Shown one piece after another: positions 1 to 8,674 of a DNA stretch of 64,000 bases. Below the pieces are notes generated by a model. That model ran no database searches. It was not told the origin of the DNA and was given only the letters and a program-made list of their open reading frames with translations. Each line of letters starts with the position of its first letter. Position 1 is the first letter of the stretch. The stretch is from Brooklawnia propionicigenes (lineage in GTDB: Bacteria > Actinomycetota > Actinomycetes > Propionibacteriales > Propionibacteriaceae). The stretch covers positions 2,056,939 through 2,120,938 of the forward strand of contig NZ_AP028056.1 of assembly GCF_030297015.1 (NCBI RefSeq), in the 5' to 3' direction. Made by a program: the position numbers and the translations under genes.

Positions 1-422
1 GGCCGGTCGTGACCGATGTCATCGCCCCGAATGGGCTGGCATTCTCGCCGGACGAGTCGGTGCTGTACGTCTGCGATTCGTCGAATTCGGGAGGCGAAGA
101 TGGCCCGGGACGACATATCCGCGCCTACGACGTCATCGACGGACGCTTGGCCAAGTGGGGACGCACGATCATCGAGATCGACAACGAGGTACCCGACGGC
201 ATCAAGGTCGACCGTGACGGCCGCATCTGGTCGTCGGCAGGCGACGGTGTGCGCATCTTCGAACCCGATGGCACCGAGATCGGGCGCATCTTCACGCCGG
301 TGCGTGTCGCCAACCTGTGCTGGGGCGGCGCGGACGGCCAGACGCTGTACATGTGCGCGACCGACAAGCTGCTGAGCATCCGGACGACCACCACGGACGC
401 CACCTGGGCGCGCCGCGCCTGA
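1..422 (+). CDS. SMP-30/gluconolactonase-like protein, 3' part
   Basis: The open frame runs in from the left edge of the window, so the true start is missing; about 140 C-terminal residues are visible. They look like the last blades of an SMP-30/gluconolactonase/LRE beta-propeller. The motif PNGLAFSPDE and the later PDGIKVDRDGRIW carry the Asn and Asp that bind the catalytic metal in this family. Such enzymes hydrolyse sugar lactones; the substrate cannot be told here. A 45-bp palindrome lies 55 bp past the stop and could end transcription between this gene and the convergent phosphatase gene. Confidence 0.75.
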   Translation, partial: PVVTDVIAPNGLAFSPDESVLYVCDSSNSGGEDGPGRHIRAYDVIDGRLAKWGRTIIEIDNEVPDGIKVDRDGRIWSSAGDGVRIFEPDGTEIGRIFTPVRVANLCWGGADGQTLYMCATDKLLSIRTTTTDATWARRA

Positions 423-476
423 TCGCTTCGGACGCTGATCGCCGTTCTGAGCCGGCCGGTCGGTCCCCGGCAGGAT

Positions 477-521
477 CTTGGGTAGGGTTATCCGCAACCC
501 CTGCGGATAAACCTACCCAAG
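477..521. repeat. 45-bp palindromic repeat, copy 1
   Basis: Two arms of 20 bp with one mismatch surround a 5-base loop. The outer arm begins CTTGGGTAGGGTTATCCGCA and the other arm is its complement. The same 45-bp design, with compensating changes, occurs at 4026-4070 and 35775-35819. It lies between convergent genes, so a bidirectional terminator role is possible here, but the dispersed, equal-length copies suggest a REP-like family. Confidence 0.8.
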
Positions 522-559
522 GTCGGGGTGGCTAGGCGATTGACAAGAATGCCGCCCGT

Positions 560-1162
560 TCAGGCCCAGCTTTTCGCCACCAGATTGACGCTCAGATCCC
601 CATCCACGCGCTGGGCATCCATGACGACGATGCCGGTGTTGGGAACGAACCCCATTTGCGCGCCGAAGAAGTCGGTCAGGGTCAGCCGCATCAAGGTGCC
701 GTGGGTCGCGGCGATCACCTGCGCCTCCGGGAACTGGTCGACGAGTGTCGAGACACAGTAGCGTCCGCGCTCGACCACCAGGGACTTCGGCTCGGCGCCG
801 GGGATCAGCTCGCGGGCGGCGAATTCGTCGACTTCGGCCATCTTCGGCCACAGCTCGAGGCATTGCTCGAACGTCAGGCCCTCTGCTGCCGCCCAGTCCC
901 GCTCGGTCAGGCTGGGCAGCGGTATCCGCTTGTCAACCGACAGCGTGTCGGCGATGATCGCGGCGGTCTCTGCAGCCCTTGACAAGGGCGAATGGCGCAC
1001 GAAATCCCACTGCGCGTCCGGCAGGTTGTCGAGAAACCACGAGGCTGCTCGTCCGGCCTGGGCGCGCCCGAAGTCGTTGAGGGCGATGTCGGACGACCCC
1101 TGAAACCGGTCGGTCGCATTCCACGGGGTCTGGCCATGTCGCACAAACGCGATGCGGGTCAC
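560..1162 (-). CDS. Histidine phosphatase family protein
   Basis: The 200-residue product fits the phosphoglycerate mutase-like histidine phosphatase superfamily. The N-terminus carries the catalytic RHG motif (FVRHGQTPWN, residues 6-15), with the expected Arg in HSPLSRAAETA near residue 60 and the second catalytic His in ATHGTLMRL near 155. Members remove phosphate from small metabolites or sugar phosphates through a phosphohistidine intermediate in the cytoplasm. The substrate is not deducible. It stands alone, convergent with the lactonase gene and about 160 bp from the UDP-glucose dehydrogenase gene on the same strand. Confidence 0.88.
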   Translation of the reverse strand: MTRIAFVRHGQTPWNATDRFQGSSDIALNDFGRAQAGRAASWFLDNLPDAQWDFVRHSPLSRAAETAAIIADTLSVDKRIPLPSLTERDWAAAEGLTFEQCLELWPKMAEVDEFAARELIPGAEPKSLVVERGRYCVSTLVDQFPEAQVIAATHGTLMRLTLTDFFGAQMGFVPNTGIVVMDAQRVDGDLSVNLVAKSWA

Positions 1163-1320
1163 CGGGTACCTGCTTTCGTTGTCATTGAAGGTGAATCAAG
1201 CCACCGCCGATGTTCCCAGCGGTGTAGTCCTCGGGTGCCGGATGGCAAGGGAAGTTGCCAGCGGCAAGCGCCCCATGGGGGCTCGGCCCAGCGGCCTCGT
1301 CCGACAGCCACACCAGCACA

Positions 1321-2487
1321 TCAGTCACGACGGTAGATGTCTCGGGTGTAGACCTTGTCCTCCACATCGCGGAGCTCGTCGACGACGCGGTTGGACACGA
1401 TCACGTCCGAGCGGCGCTTGAACTCGTCCAGATCGCGCACGACCTCGGAGCGGTAAAACTCGTTGTCATGGAGATACGGCTCGTACACAATCACCGGGAC
1501 GCCCTTGGCCTTGATGCGTTTCATCACGCCCTGCACCGAGGACGCGCGGAAGTTGTCGGAGCCGGCCTTCATCGTCAGCCGGTAGATGCCCACCACGTGG
1601 GGGCTGCGGCGCAAGATGTCGTCGGCGATGAAGTCCTTGCGCGTCCGGTTGGCGTCCACGACCGCGGCGATGAGGTTCTGCGGCACCTCGGAATAGTTCG
1701 CCAGCAGCTGTTTGGTGTCTTTCGGCAGGCAGTATCCGCCGTAGCCGAATGAGGGATTGTTGTAGTGGGAGCCGATCCGGGGATCGAGCCCGACGCCCTC
1801 GATGATCTGCCCGGTGTTCAGCCCGCGGGTGGCCGCGTAGGTGTCGAGCTCGTTGAAGTACGCCACCCGCAGCGCCAGATAGGTGTTGGAGAACAGCTTG
1901 ATCGCCTCGGCCTCGGTCGCGTCGGTCAGCAGCACTGGTGCGTTGTGTTCGACCGTGCCTTCGAGCAGCAGATCGGCGAACAGCCGGCCGGCCTCGCCGC
2001 GGTCGCCGACCACGATCCGTGACGGGTGCAGGTTGTCGTACAGCGCGCGCCCCTCGCGCAGGAACTCCGGCGAGAAGATGATCGACCCCTTCGGGTGCCG
2101 GGCCCGCATCCGTTCGGTGAATCCGACCGGTACCGTCGACTTGATGACGATGGTCGCCGCGGGGTTGACCACCAGCGCGTCGGCGATGGTGGACTCGACC
2201 GAGCAGGTGTTGAAGAAGTTCGCGACCGGGTCGTAGTCGGTGGGGGTGGCCACTACGACGAACTGGGCGTCCTGGTAGGCCGAGGGTGCATCGGTCGTCG
2301 CCTCGAGTGACAGGGGGACATTCGCGAGATAGTCCTCAAGCTCCGCGTCCTCGATCGGCGACTTGCGGGCATTGATCAGTTGGACCTTCGAGGCGTTGAT
2401 ATCGACGGCGACCACATCGTGGTGCTGCGCCAGAATCACAGCGTTCGACAGGCCGACATAGCCGGTACCGACGACAACGATCTTCAC
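1321..2487 (-). CDS. ugd: UDP-glucose 6-dehydrogenase
   Basis: The 388-residue protein would oxidise UDP-glucose (or a related nucleotide sugar) twice with NAD to UDP-glucuronate, a precursor for cell-surface polysaccharide. It starts with the Rossmann motif VGTGYVGLS, has the middle-domain segment [12 protein letters not shown], and carries the catalytic Cys in [12 protein letters not shown] near residue 245. The length matches the short bacterial Ugd type. A GDP-mannose dehydrogenase is the main alternative, but spacing and motifs favour Ugd. The adjacent LCP gene is on the same strand, and further nucleotide-sugar genes lie at 12-17 kb. Confidence 0.9.
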   Translation of the reverse strand: MKIVVVGTGYVGLSNAVILAQHHDVVAVDINASKVQLINARKSPIEDAELEDYLANVPLSLEATTDAPSAYQDAQFVVVATPTDYDPVANFFNTCSVESTIADALVVNPAATIVIKSTVPVGFTERMRARHPKGSIIFSPEFLREGRALYDNLHPSRIVVGDRGEAGRLFADLLLEGTVEHNAPVLLTDATEAEAIKLFSNTYLALRVAYFNELDTYAATRGLNTGQIIEGVGLDPRIGSHYNNPSFGYGGYCLPKDTKQLLANYSEVPQNLIAAVVDANRTRKDFIADDILRRSPHVVGIYRLTMKAGSDNFRASSVQGVMKRIKAKGVPVIVYEPYLHDNEFYRSEVVRDLDEFKRRSDVIVSNRVVDELRDVEDKVYTRDIYRRD

Positions 2488-2699
2488 ACTGACTCCTTCG
2501 GCTCACTCGGCGCCGAATGCGCCGGGAGGGGCTGCCTGTTCAGCAGACTACTGGACGACGCGAGCCGGCTGCGATGGTGCCCGCCAGCCGCCGCCGAGTT
2601 CAGCGGCTCGAGCGCGGGGAGTCTGATGGTGCCCGTGGTCCACGCGCTGAGCTGGCTCACGGCGTCTTGCCGAGGCGGCTCACAACTGAGTCCTACCCC

Positions 2700-3737
2700 T
2701 CACAGGGACGTATAGAACGTCTCCAGATCGTCGGCGCGCAGGGCCTGCTGCAGTTCGCCCAGCTTGGTCTGATCGACCAGGACGATCGACTGGCCGTCCG
2801 CTGTGGTGTCGAAACCGGCGGTGGGCAGCTGGAACGACTTGATGTCGTCCGGCCGGAAGCTGCGCAGCTGCCAGCCCAGATCGACGATCTCATTGTTCGT
2901 CAGTCCGGAATCGACGGTGAAGTTGGAGCCGAGGGTGCCGACCGCTTCACGGAAGGCGCCCGGGTCGCTCAGCACGCCGCGGGATGCCAGCTTCATGAGC
3001 ACTGCCTTGATGACGTCGCGCTGCCGCTCGGCGCGGCTGAAATCTCCCCCGGACAGGTCGTAGCGCTCGCGCACGTAGGCCAGCGCCGAATCGCCGGTCA
3101 GTGTGACGTTGCCGACGGGGAAGTTGTACCCGCCGTTGCTGGACTCTTCCTTGTTGAAGACCGTCACTCCGCCGACCGCATCGATGACGTTGACGAAGCC
3201 ATCGAAGTCGATGATCGCGGTGTGGTCGATGGGGACGTTGAGCATGCCCTCCACGGTCTCGATGGCCAGCGGCACCCCACCCCACGAATAGGCGGCGTTC
3301 ACCTTGGCCATCCCGTAACCCGGCACCGAGACATAGGAGTCGCGCGGAATGCTCATCAGGTAGACGTTCTTGCGGTCCCCGGAGATGTGCAGCAGCTGCA
3401 GCACGTCCGAGCGTCCGCGCTCGTCACCGCGGGTATCCGAACCCATCAGGAGAATATTGAGGGGGGCTTTGGATTGGTCTTCGGGCTCAACGGCAGATGG
3501 ACGCTGACCCGTGGGCATCAGGCCCGGGTCGCGCTGCACCTCGTTGAGGGCGTTGAGGGCCGACACTCCGTAGTAGATGGCGATTCCGGCGGCGCCCAGC
3601 AACAGCGCGCCCAGCACTGCGACCACCGTCACCAGCAGCCAACGGTTGCGGCGCTTCTCGTACTTCGGCACGTACGGTGTCTCCGGCGCGGAGGACCCGG
3701 TGCCTTCACCGGGGCTGGACAGCGGCTCGTCCGTCAT
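2700..3737 (-). CDS. LytR-CpsA-Psr family cell-wall glycopolymer ligase
   Basis: The product is about 345 residues when read from the ATG at 3737, which has an AGGAAGG ribosome site some 8 bases upstream; the frame stays open further upstream but that part is low-complexity Arg/Pro sequence. A short cytoplasmic tail is followed by one membrane helix (about residues 34-56) and an LCP domain. LCP hallmarks include LLMGSDTRGDERGRSD, the Arg in SIPRDSYV, and YVRERYDLSGGDFSRAERQ. LCP proteins move lipid-linked polymers onto peptidoglycan at the outer membrane face. It may act on polysaccharide made with the nearby nucleotide-sugar enzymes; that link is inference. Confidence 0.9.
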   Translation of the reverse strand: MTDEPLSSPGEGTGSSAPETPYVPKYEKRRNRWLLVTVVAVLGALLLGAAGIAIYYGVSALNALNEVQRDPGLMPTGQRPSAVEPEDQSKAPLNILLMGSDTRGDERGRSDVLQLLHISGDRKNVYLMSIPRDSYVSVPGYGMAKVNAAYSWGGVPLAIETVEGMLNVPIDHTAIIDFDGFVNVIDAVGGVTVFNKEESSNGGYNFPVGNVTLTGDSALAYVRERYDLSGGDFSRAERQRDVIKAVLMKLASRGVLSDPGAFREAVGTLGSNFTVDSGLTNNEIVDLGWQLRSFRPDDIKSFQLPTAGFDTTADGQSIVLVDQTKLGELQQALRADDLETFYTSL

Positions 3738-3855
3738 GAATCTCGACCTTCCTGACCGGGTGGGCATTGAGGGCAGTCTACGTGGACGCCGCAGTCGGCC
3801 GATCGTCCGGCCCCCGCCAGTCCCTCGCCCGAGGTCGGGGCAGTTCCCGCGCCGG

Positions 3856-3899
3856 AAATCTGAAGATGCGCCCGATATATCGGGCGCATCTTCAGATTT
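3856..3899. repeat. Perfect 44-bp palindrome
   Basis: Two arms of 22 bp are exact complements with no spacer. The left arm begins AAATCTGAAGATGCGCCCGA. It could extrude as a cruciform or form a hairpin in RNA. No second copy was found in the window. Confidence 0.85.
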
Positions 3900-3986
3900 G
3901 GGGCGCAAGAAGCCCGCGCTGTTGCGCAGCGGGCTCCCAACCCGCGGAGGGCACAGCCGCCCGCGGAGGGTGCGGCCACCGGCAGA

Positions 3987-4023
3987 GGGCACAGCGCGAC
4001 CTCCGCGCCGTCGCGTTGTGCCC
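3987..4023. repeat. 14-bp inverted repeat hairpin
   Basis: GGGCACAGCGCGAC and GTCGCGTTGTGCCC pair across a 9-base loop with one G-T pair. It lies 2 bp before the 45-bp family repeat. Confidence 0.65.
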
Positions 4024-4025
4024 GA

Positions 4026-4070
4026 CTTGGGTCTGGTTGTCTGCAGGCCCCGCGGATAACCCGACCCAAG
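4026..4070. repeat. 45-bp palindromic repeat, copy 2
   Basis: Same length and layout as copy 1: outer CTTGGGT / ACCCAAG ends, inner GGTT-TC / GGATAACC arms, and a short G+C-rich loop. More mismatches are present in the inner stem than in copies 1 and 3. It lies upstream of the DUF2277 gene rather than at a gene end, which argues against a simple terminator. Confidence 0.7.
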
Positions 4071-4224
4071 ATCAGCGGGTGCGGGGGATTTCCTGCCGCA
4101 GCCGGGGTCTGGAGGCGGATTTCGGGGTCGGAGACGGCACAACGAGGCGGCTTCTCGGTTCGCGCAAGTCGAGGCCGCGGAATGCGTCCTTGGATCAAGG
4201 GGCCGGCCGTGCAATCCTGGCGAC

Positions 4225-4506
4225 ATGTGCCGAAACATTCGACCCTTGTACAACTTCGAGCCGCACGCCACGTCCGACGAGGTATACGACGCAGCCCTCC
4301 AGTTCGTGCGCAAGGTGAGTGGAATGAACAAGCCGTCCGCGCGCAACCAGGAGGCGTTCGACCGGGCCGTCGCGGAGATCGCTCACACCACCCAGCACCT
4401 GCTGGACGACTTGGTCACCGCCGCGCCAGCGAAGAACCGCGAGGTCGAGGCGGCAAAGGCGCGGGAACGCAGCGCGAAGCGGTTCGCCGCCGAAGCCGCT
4501 TCCTAG
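4225..4506 (+). CDS. DUF2277 family protein
   Basis: A 93-residue protein opening with MCRNIRPLYNFEP, the signature start of DUF2277, a small conserved bacterial family of unknown function common in actinobacteria. The early Cys and the NFEP-AT segment are conserved in the family. The rest is helical and ends in an Ala/Lys/Arg-rich tail. It is a single-gene unit facing the convergent hydrolase gene. No role can be assigned from sequence. Confidence 0.85.
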   Translation: MCRNIRPLYNFEPHATSDEVYDAALQFVRKVSGMNKPSARNQEAFDRAVAEIAHTTQHLLDDLVTAAPAKNREVEAAKARERSAKRFAAEAAS

Positions 4507-4559
4507 CCGACCACAGCGCCGGGCAGTAACGTCCCTGGCCCTTGCCTAGCGCAGGGCCA

Positions 4560-5501
4560 TCACGCCGCGGCGGCGTCCAGCTGTTCGGTCCAAGCGAGGA
4601 CATCGCGTGGGATCCGGCCACTGCTCGCGGCACGCATGTGTCCCATGCCCTCGTACCAGATCAGCGTGCAATTCGGGATCAGCCCGGCAGTCTCGGCGAC
4701 GTCGTCCGGCGAGAAGAAGCGATCCTGATCGCCGCACAGCATCAGCACCGACGCCGTGATCTTGCCCAGCTCGGGGCGGGCATCGAACGTGACCTCTGCC
4801 TCGGCCTCTACGATCAAATCCCCGGGCGGAGTCTCGGGGTGCGCGAGGAAGCGTCCGACCAGTGGGCCGAGTCGTCGGCGGAGGTTGGCCATCTCGTCGC
4901 CGGGCGTGATGTACTCAAGGAAGGCCGCGCCGGCATCGTCGTAACGACCCTCCGCCTGCGCCCGCGCCATGTCGAGATCCACTTCGACACCCCATCCAGT
5001 GATCGTCCCAGCCGCGACAGCCAGCACTAGTCGGTCGGTCAGGGAGGGGTGATTGGCGGCCAGATACAGCGCGATCATCCCGCCGTAGGACTCGCCGATC
5101 ACGAGATCCACGTGCCCACCCAGTTCGTCGCGGACGAACTGCGCATAGTCGTCGGCCATCTCTGCGACGGTGTGGCCGACCGGCATATGGCGTCGTCGGA
5201 TCACATTCCATACGGTGTATCCGGCATCCACGTAGGGCGCGAACATCATCGACCGCAGCTTGCCCATCAACCCGGTGGATATCTCACTACCCGGCCCGCC
5301 GGGGATGAACAAAATCGTCCGCGCGCCGTCGCCGAGCACCTCGTAACCCATGCCGTTGGCCGCGACGCCCACACGGTGCGGCGGGGTCTCGGCGGCCCGC
5401 TTCCGCGCAATGATGGCGGCGACTGTACCTCCAACCAACGCAGCCGTGCCCAGCGCCCACGCGGCGCGTCGTCTGGGCGTCCAATTCCTAGGCTTGGTCA
5501 T
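4560..5501 (-). CDS. Alpha/beta hydrolase with N-terminal anchor
   Basis: Read from the ATG at 5501, the product is about 313 residues. A basic start (MTKPRNWTPRRRAAW) is followed by one hydrophobic helix (WALGTAALVGGTVAAIIA), probably a membrane anchor. The hydrolase core follows, with an oxyanion-loop-like FIPGGPGSE, nucleophile elbow GESYGG, late Asp in LCGDQDRFF and catalytic His in YEGMGHMRAA. The substrate is unknown; esterase or lipase-like activity is inferred from the fold. An upstream extension to 5618 is possible but lacks support. The start lies beside the degenerate repeats at 5600-5860. Confidence 0.82.
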   Translation of the reverse strand: MTKPRNWTPRRRAAWALGTAALVGGTVAAIIARKRAAETPPHRVGVAANGMGYEVLGDGARTILFIPGGPGSEISTGLMGKLRSMMFAPYVDAGYTVWNVIRRRHMPVGHTVAEMADDYAQFVRDELGGHVDLVIGESYGGMIALYLAANHPSLTDRLVLAVAAGTITGWGVEVDLDMARAQAEGRYDDAGAAFLEYITPGDEMANLRRRLGPLVGRFLAHPETPPGDLIVEAEAEVTFDARPELGKITASVLMLCGDQDRFFSPDDVAETAGLIPNCTLIWYEGMGHMRAASSGRIPRDVLAWTEQLDAAAA

Positions 5502-5599
5502 GGCATGCTCCCGGTACGTGGTCCTGCTTCCAGAGTAGGCACCGCGCGGCGACCCTCGTCCCGGCGACCGATTCGCCGGAACCTCCAGACGCACCTGAT

Positions 5600-5860
5600 C
5601 GACCGTCCCGAGGCTCACTGGAAGACCCGGTCACCAACTCGCAAGGCCCCCTCAGGCGCACCCCAGGGAGCAGGAGTCGTAGGCACCGAGGCGCACCAGA
5701 AATGCCCGGTGACCGACTCTCAGGCGCATCCCAGGGAGCAGGAGTCGCAGCCAAAGTCACACGCACCGAGGCAAACCGGATCACCCGGTGACCGGCTTTC
5801 ATGCACCCTCAGGCGCACCCCAGGGAGCAAGAGTCGCAGCCCAAGTCGCAGGCACCGAGG
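5600..5860 (-). repeat. Degenerate tandem repeats of the Cys-tail coding segment
   Basis: Three copies of a roughly 55-bp segment end at 5652, 5720 and 5809 (68 and 89 bp apart), joined by diverged spacers that share CCCGGTGACCG; a fourth, partial spacer-only copy lies near 5613-5640. The copy at 5809 is the true 3' end of the upstream gene on the minus strand. The copy at 5720 still encodes a Cys-rich tail ending CDSCSLGCA and a stop. The copy at 5652 has lost 12 bases inside the motif (now YDSCSLGCA). Confidence 0.8.
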
Positions 5861-6759
5861 CTGACGGTGTCGATGTCCGGCAGCGCGACGAAGCGGGTGT
5901 CGGTCAGCGAGAAGGTCTGGCACACCTCACCACTGTCGATGGTCACCTGGTCACCGTCGAAGAAGATCTCGATCGCCAGCTTGACGGGGATGTCCCTGGC
6001 GAGGGCGAGGCAAGTTCGTGAGGAGATGCGGTGCGTATCGGACGATTCGCTCGCGATGATGATGTCGCCCGAGGTGGCCACGTGGGTCAGCCGGCCGGCC
6101 TCGTCGAAGCGGACGGAGTTCTGGTCGCCGGCCATGGTGAGGGCGTCCACGTCATAGGCCTGGACGAAGCCGATGGGCGTCCGGATCGCGATCGGCATGG
6201 CCGGTTCGAACGAAGCCAGCGCGCCGCTGCGATGCAGCCGCAGACCCGCGCGCGCCGGGAAGATGCCGGCCGGGGTCGTGAGCTTGACGGTCTCGCCCGA
6301 CCACAGGGTGAGGCTCTTGACCTCGCCGGTGGGGTAGAAGCGCACGTTGATGATCTTGGCGGTGACTTGGCCGAACGAGAACGAGAACGTGAAGGGCCTG
6401 GCCAGCTTCAGCTCTTCGGCCTCGGTCCATCCGAAACCAATGTGTCCGTTCAGCGGGAAGACTCCGTCCAGCTGACCGTCCTCGTAGAAGGTGACCAGCT
6501 CGGCGGGGATGGCGCCGAGGGGGGTGGGAATGAGGGTCTGGCTCTCCAGATTGATGACGCGGATCGCTCCGGAGGGGTAGAAGGACATCGACTTGGCGTC
6601 CTTGGTTCGGACGTCCGGCTCGGTGTAGTGCGGGATGAGATCCCCGCAGCTGGTGGGCACGACATTCAGCTTGTCGAGCTTGCACTCGGCCATGACCCCG
6701 TCCGGGTAGTCGCTGTGCTGGGTGACGCCGCGGAGTTCGATGCGTGTGGCGGTGAGCAT
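5809..6759 (-). CDS. MORN-like repeat protein with CxxxCxxCxxxC tail
   Basis: The 316-residue protein is unrecognised by name. It contains at least six spaced beta-hairpin repeats built around an aromatic-x-x-x-G core: SFYPSGAIRVI, TFYEDGQLDG, RFYPTGEVKSL, RLHRSGALASF, RFDEAGRLTHV and FFDGDQVTI. This resembles MORN or YwqK-type repeats. There is no signal peptide or membrane helix. The last 13 residues form a Cys-rich motif (Cx3Cx2Cx3C) that could bind a metal or cluster; this is inference. The tail coding sequence is duplicated downstream of the stop. The gene is monocistronic with a long 5' gap ending at an IS256 element. Confidence 0.7.
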   Translation of the reverse strand: MLTATRIELRGVTQHSDYPDGVMAECKLDKLNVVPTSCGDLIPHYTEPDVRTKDAKSMSFYPSGAIRVINLESQTLIPTPLGAIPAELVTFYEDGQLDGVFPLNGHIGFGWTEAEELKLARPFTFSFSFGQVTAKIINVRFYPTGEVKSLTLWSGETVKLTTPAGIFPARAGLRLHRSGALASFEPAMPIAIRTPIGFVQAYDVDALTMAGDQNSVRFDEAGRLTHVATSGDIIIASESSDTHRISSRTCLALARDIPVKLAIEIFFDGDQVTIDSGEVCQTFSLTDTRFVALPDIDTVSLGACDLGCDSCSLGCA

Positions 6760-7113
6760 TCAAGGTCCCTTTCCTGGCGTCAGCGATCCGGAGCGTTGCA
6801 GTGGTGCATCTGCCTGCTCTGATCTGCTGACCGATCCTCGGGTGTGTTGGACGGCGTGGCCGCGCTTCCACCGGTTACGCCGTCCACGCTAGGGCGGCGC
6901 CGATCCGCGAGAGTCCTTGTCCCATGGACTTCAAGAGGTTGTAACAAGCTAGATACCTGGGCGGAACGGTCGAGCCCGTGAGACCGCCCGGAAACCTTGG
7001 CTGTCACGCGAGTCTCTGCACTGAATATCTTGGGCTGTGCGATCGAGCCTGCGGAGCCATCCCGCCCCCAAGGACGATGATCCACCCCAAGGACGACGGT
7101 CAAGCCCGCTCAG
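6760..7113. other. Intergenic region left of IS256
   Basis: About 350 bp with no supported gene. It must hold the promoter of the repeat-protein gene on the minus strand. Short repeats of CCCCAAGGACGA occur near 7065-7100. Nothing else stands out. Confidence 0.5.
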
Positions 7114-8510
7114 TAGAGCCCCCTAGAGTGGTGTAGCCCCCACAGTGGCCGTGGCCGTCGATGACGGCAGGGCGGTCACCGTGGGATCCTTCGAGTTCAC
7201 CTACCAAAGCTCTCTCAAAGGAAATCAACCACGATGACCGCTCCTCACATTGTCGACCCCGCCCGCGTGCTGGGCAACCTGCTGACCGAAGCCTCTCCGG
7301 ACATGATGCGCCAGCTGCTGCAGAACATGATCAACGCCCTCCTCTCGGCCGATGCCGACGCCGTGTGCGGCGCCGAATGGGGACAGCCCTCAACCGAGCG
7401 GGTCGCGCAGCGCAACGGCTACCGCCACCGCCCGCTGGACACCCGCGTCGGCACCATCGACGTGGCCGTCCCGAAGCTGCGCTCCGGCAGCTACTTTCCC
7501 GAGTGGCTGCTGGAGCGCCGCAAACGAGCCGAAGCGGCCCTGATCACGGTGATCGCTGACTGCTACCTCGCCGGCGTCAGTACTCGTCGGATGGACAAAC
7601 TCGTCAAGACCCTGGGCATCGACGGCCTGTCGAAGTCACAGGTCTCACGCATGGCCGCCGACCTCGACGAACACGTAGCGCAGTTCCGGCACCGCCCCCT
7701 GGGCGAGGCCGGGCCGTTCACGTTTGTTGCAGCTGACGCGTTGACGATGAAGGTCCGCGAAGGCGGACGCGTGATCAACGCCGTGGTCCTCGTCGCCACC
7801 GGCGTCAACGGCGACGGACACCGCGAGGTCCTGGGCCTGCAGGTCGTCACCTCCGAGACCAAACCGGCGTGGAACACGTTCTTCGCCGATCTGGTGGCCC
7901 GCGGCCTTGCGGGGGTCCGACTGGTCACCAGCGATGCCCACGCCGGGCTGGTGGAGGCGATCGCGGCGAACCTGCCTGGCGCGTCCTGGCAGCGCTGCCG
8001 AACCCACTACGCCGCGAACCTGATGTCCGTGACCCCGAAGAGCATGTGGCCCGCGGTCAAAGCGATGCTCCATTCGGTCTATGACCAACCCGACAAAAAG
8101 TCGGTCCAGGCGCAGTTCGACCGTCTGCTCGACTACACCGCCGAGAAGCTACCCGAGGTTGCAGAGCACCTCGAAGCCGCCCGGGCAGACGTGCTCGCGT
8201 TCACCGGCTTCCCCAAGGACGTGTGGACCCAGATCTGGTCGAACAACCCCGCCGAACGCCTGAACCGTGAGATCCGCCGCCGCACCGACGCGGTCGGGAT
8301 CTTCCCCAACCGGGAAGCGATCATCCGCCTCGTCGGCGCTGTCTTGGCCGAGCAGACCGATGAGTGGGCAGAAGGGCGCCGCTACCTCGGCCTCGACGTC
8401 CTCGCACGATGCCGACTCAGCACCATCACCAACGCCGTTGAGGAGGTGACCGAACCCCTCGCCCTCACCGCCTAGACGAAGGAACCGCTACACCACTCCA
8501 CTGGACTTGA
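7114..8510 (+). mobile_element. IS256-family insertion sequence
   Basis: About 1.4 kb. Inverted ends share GAGTGGTGTAGC at 7126-7137 with its complement at 8487-8498, and partial matches extend about 10 bp outward, so the outer limits are approximate. One intact transposase gene fills the element. I could not find a clear 8-bp target duplication, so the ends may be decayed or mis-set. Confidence 0.8.
7234..8475 (+). CDS. IS256-family (mutator-type) transposase
   Basis: An intact 413-residue DDE transposase. The N-terminus has the helical DNA-binding part with RNGYRHRPLDTRVGTIDVAVPKLR, typical of IS256 enzymes. Catalytic Asp are in VAADALTMKV (near 170) and LVTSDAHAGL (near 232), with the C(2)H-like RCRTHYAANL segment, and the Glu in NNPAERLNREIRRR (near 344). 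It has the usual family length and no stop or frameshift, so it may be active. It is a simple one-gene IS lying just upstream of the CHAT pair. Confidence 0.95.
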   Translation: MTAPHIVDPARVLGNLLTEASPDMMRQLLQNMINALLSADADAVCGAEWGQPSTERVAQRNGYRHRPLDTRVGTIDVAVPKLRSGSYFPEWLLERRKRAEAALITVIADCYLAGVSTRRMDKLVKTLGIDGLSKSQVSRMAADLDEHVAQFRHRPLGEAGPFTFVAADALTMKVREGGRVINAVVLVATGVNGDGHREVLGLQVVTSETKPAWNTFFADLVARGLAGVRLVTSDAHAGLVEAIAANLPGASWQRCRTHYAANLMSVTPKSMWPAVKAMLHSVYDQPDKKSVQAQFDRLLDYTAEKLPEVAEHLEAARADVLAFTGFPKDVWTQIWSNNPAERLNREIRRRTDAVGIFPNREAIIRLVGAVLAEQTDEWAEGRRYLGLDVLARCRLSTITNAVEEVTEPLALTA

Positions 8511-8674
8511 CCCTGCGTGGACGTGTTTGGCTGTGCACTCGTCCGTGGATCATCTGTATGAATTCTGGCCGGTGACGTTGGTCAGCGGGCTGGTTGTTGG
8601 GTTGGCGGGGGACGTTAGCCCAGTCAACTAGCAGGAATGAGGCGCTCTCCGCCGCTGACGCGTACTCTGAGTCC

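Larger units (their letters stand above)
3738..4224. other. Hairpin-rich intergenic region (487 bp)
   Basis: No credible gene lies between the LCP gene and the DUF2277 gene, which diverge. The stretch holds a run of strong inverted repeats: a perfect 44-bp palindrome at 3856-3899, a smaller stem (AGCCCGC...GCGGGCT) near 3910-3935, a 14-bp stem at 3987-4023, and a 45-bp family repeat at 4026-4070. Promoters for both genes must also lie here. Confidence 0.7.

Noticed and set aside
2517-3755. Long plus-strand frame (412 codons) opposite the LCP gene
   Set aside because: It is antisense to a well-supported LCP gene and has the composition expected of a high-GC shadow frame, with no motif.
5809-6759. 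RiPP precursor with a Cys-rich core
   Set aside because: The protein is far too long for a usual precursor, and no modification enzyme, protease or exporter lies nearby.
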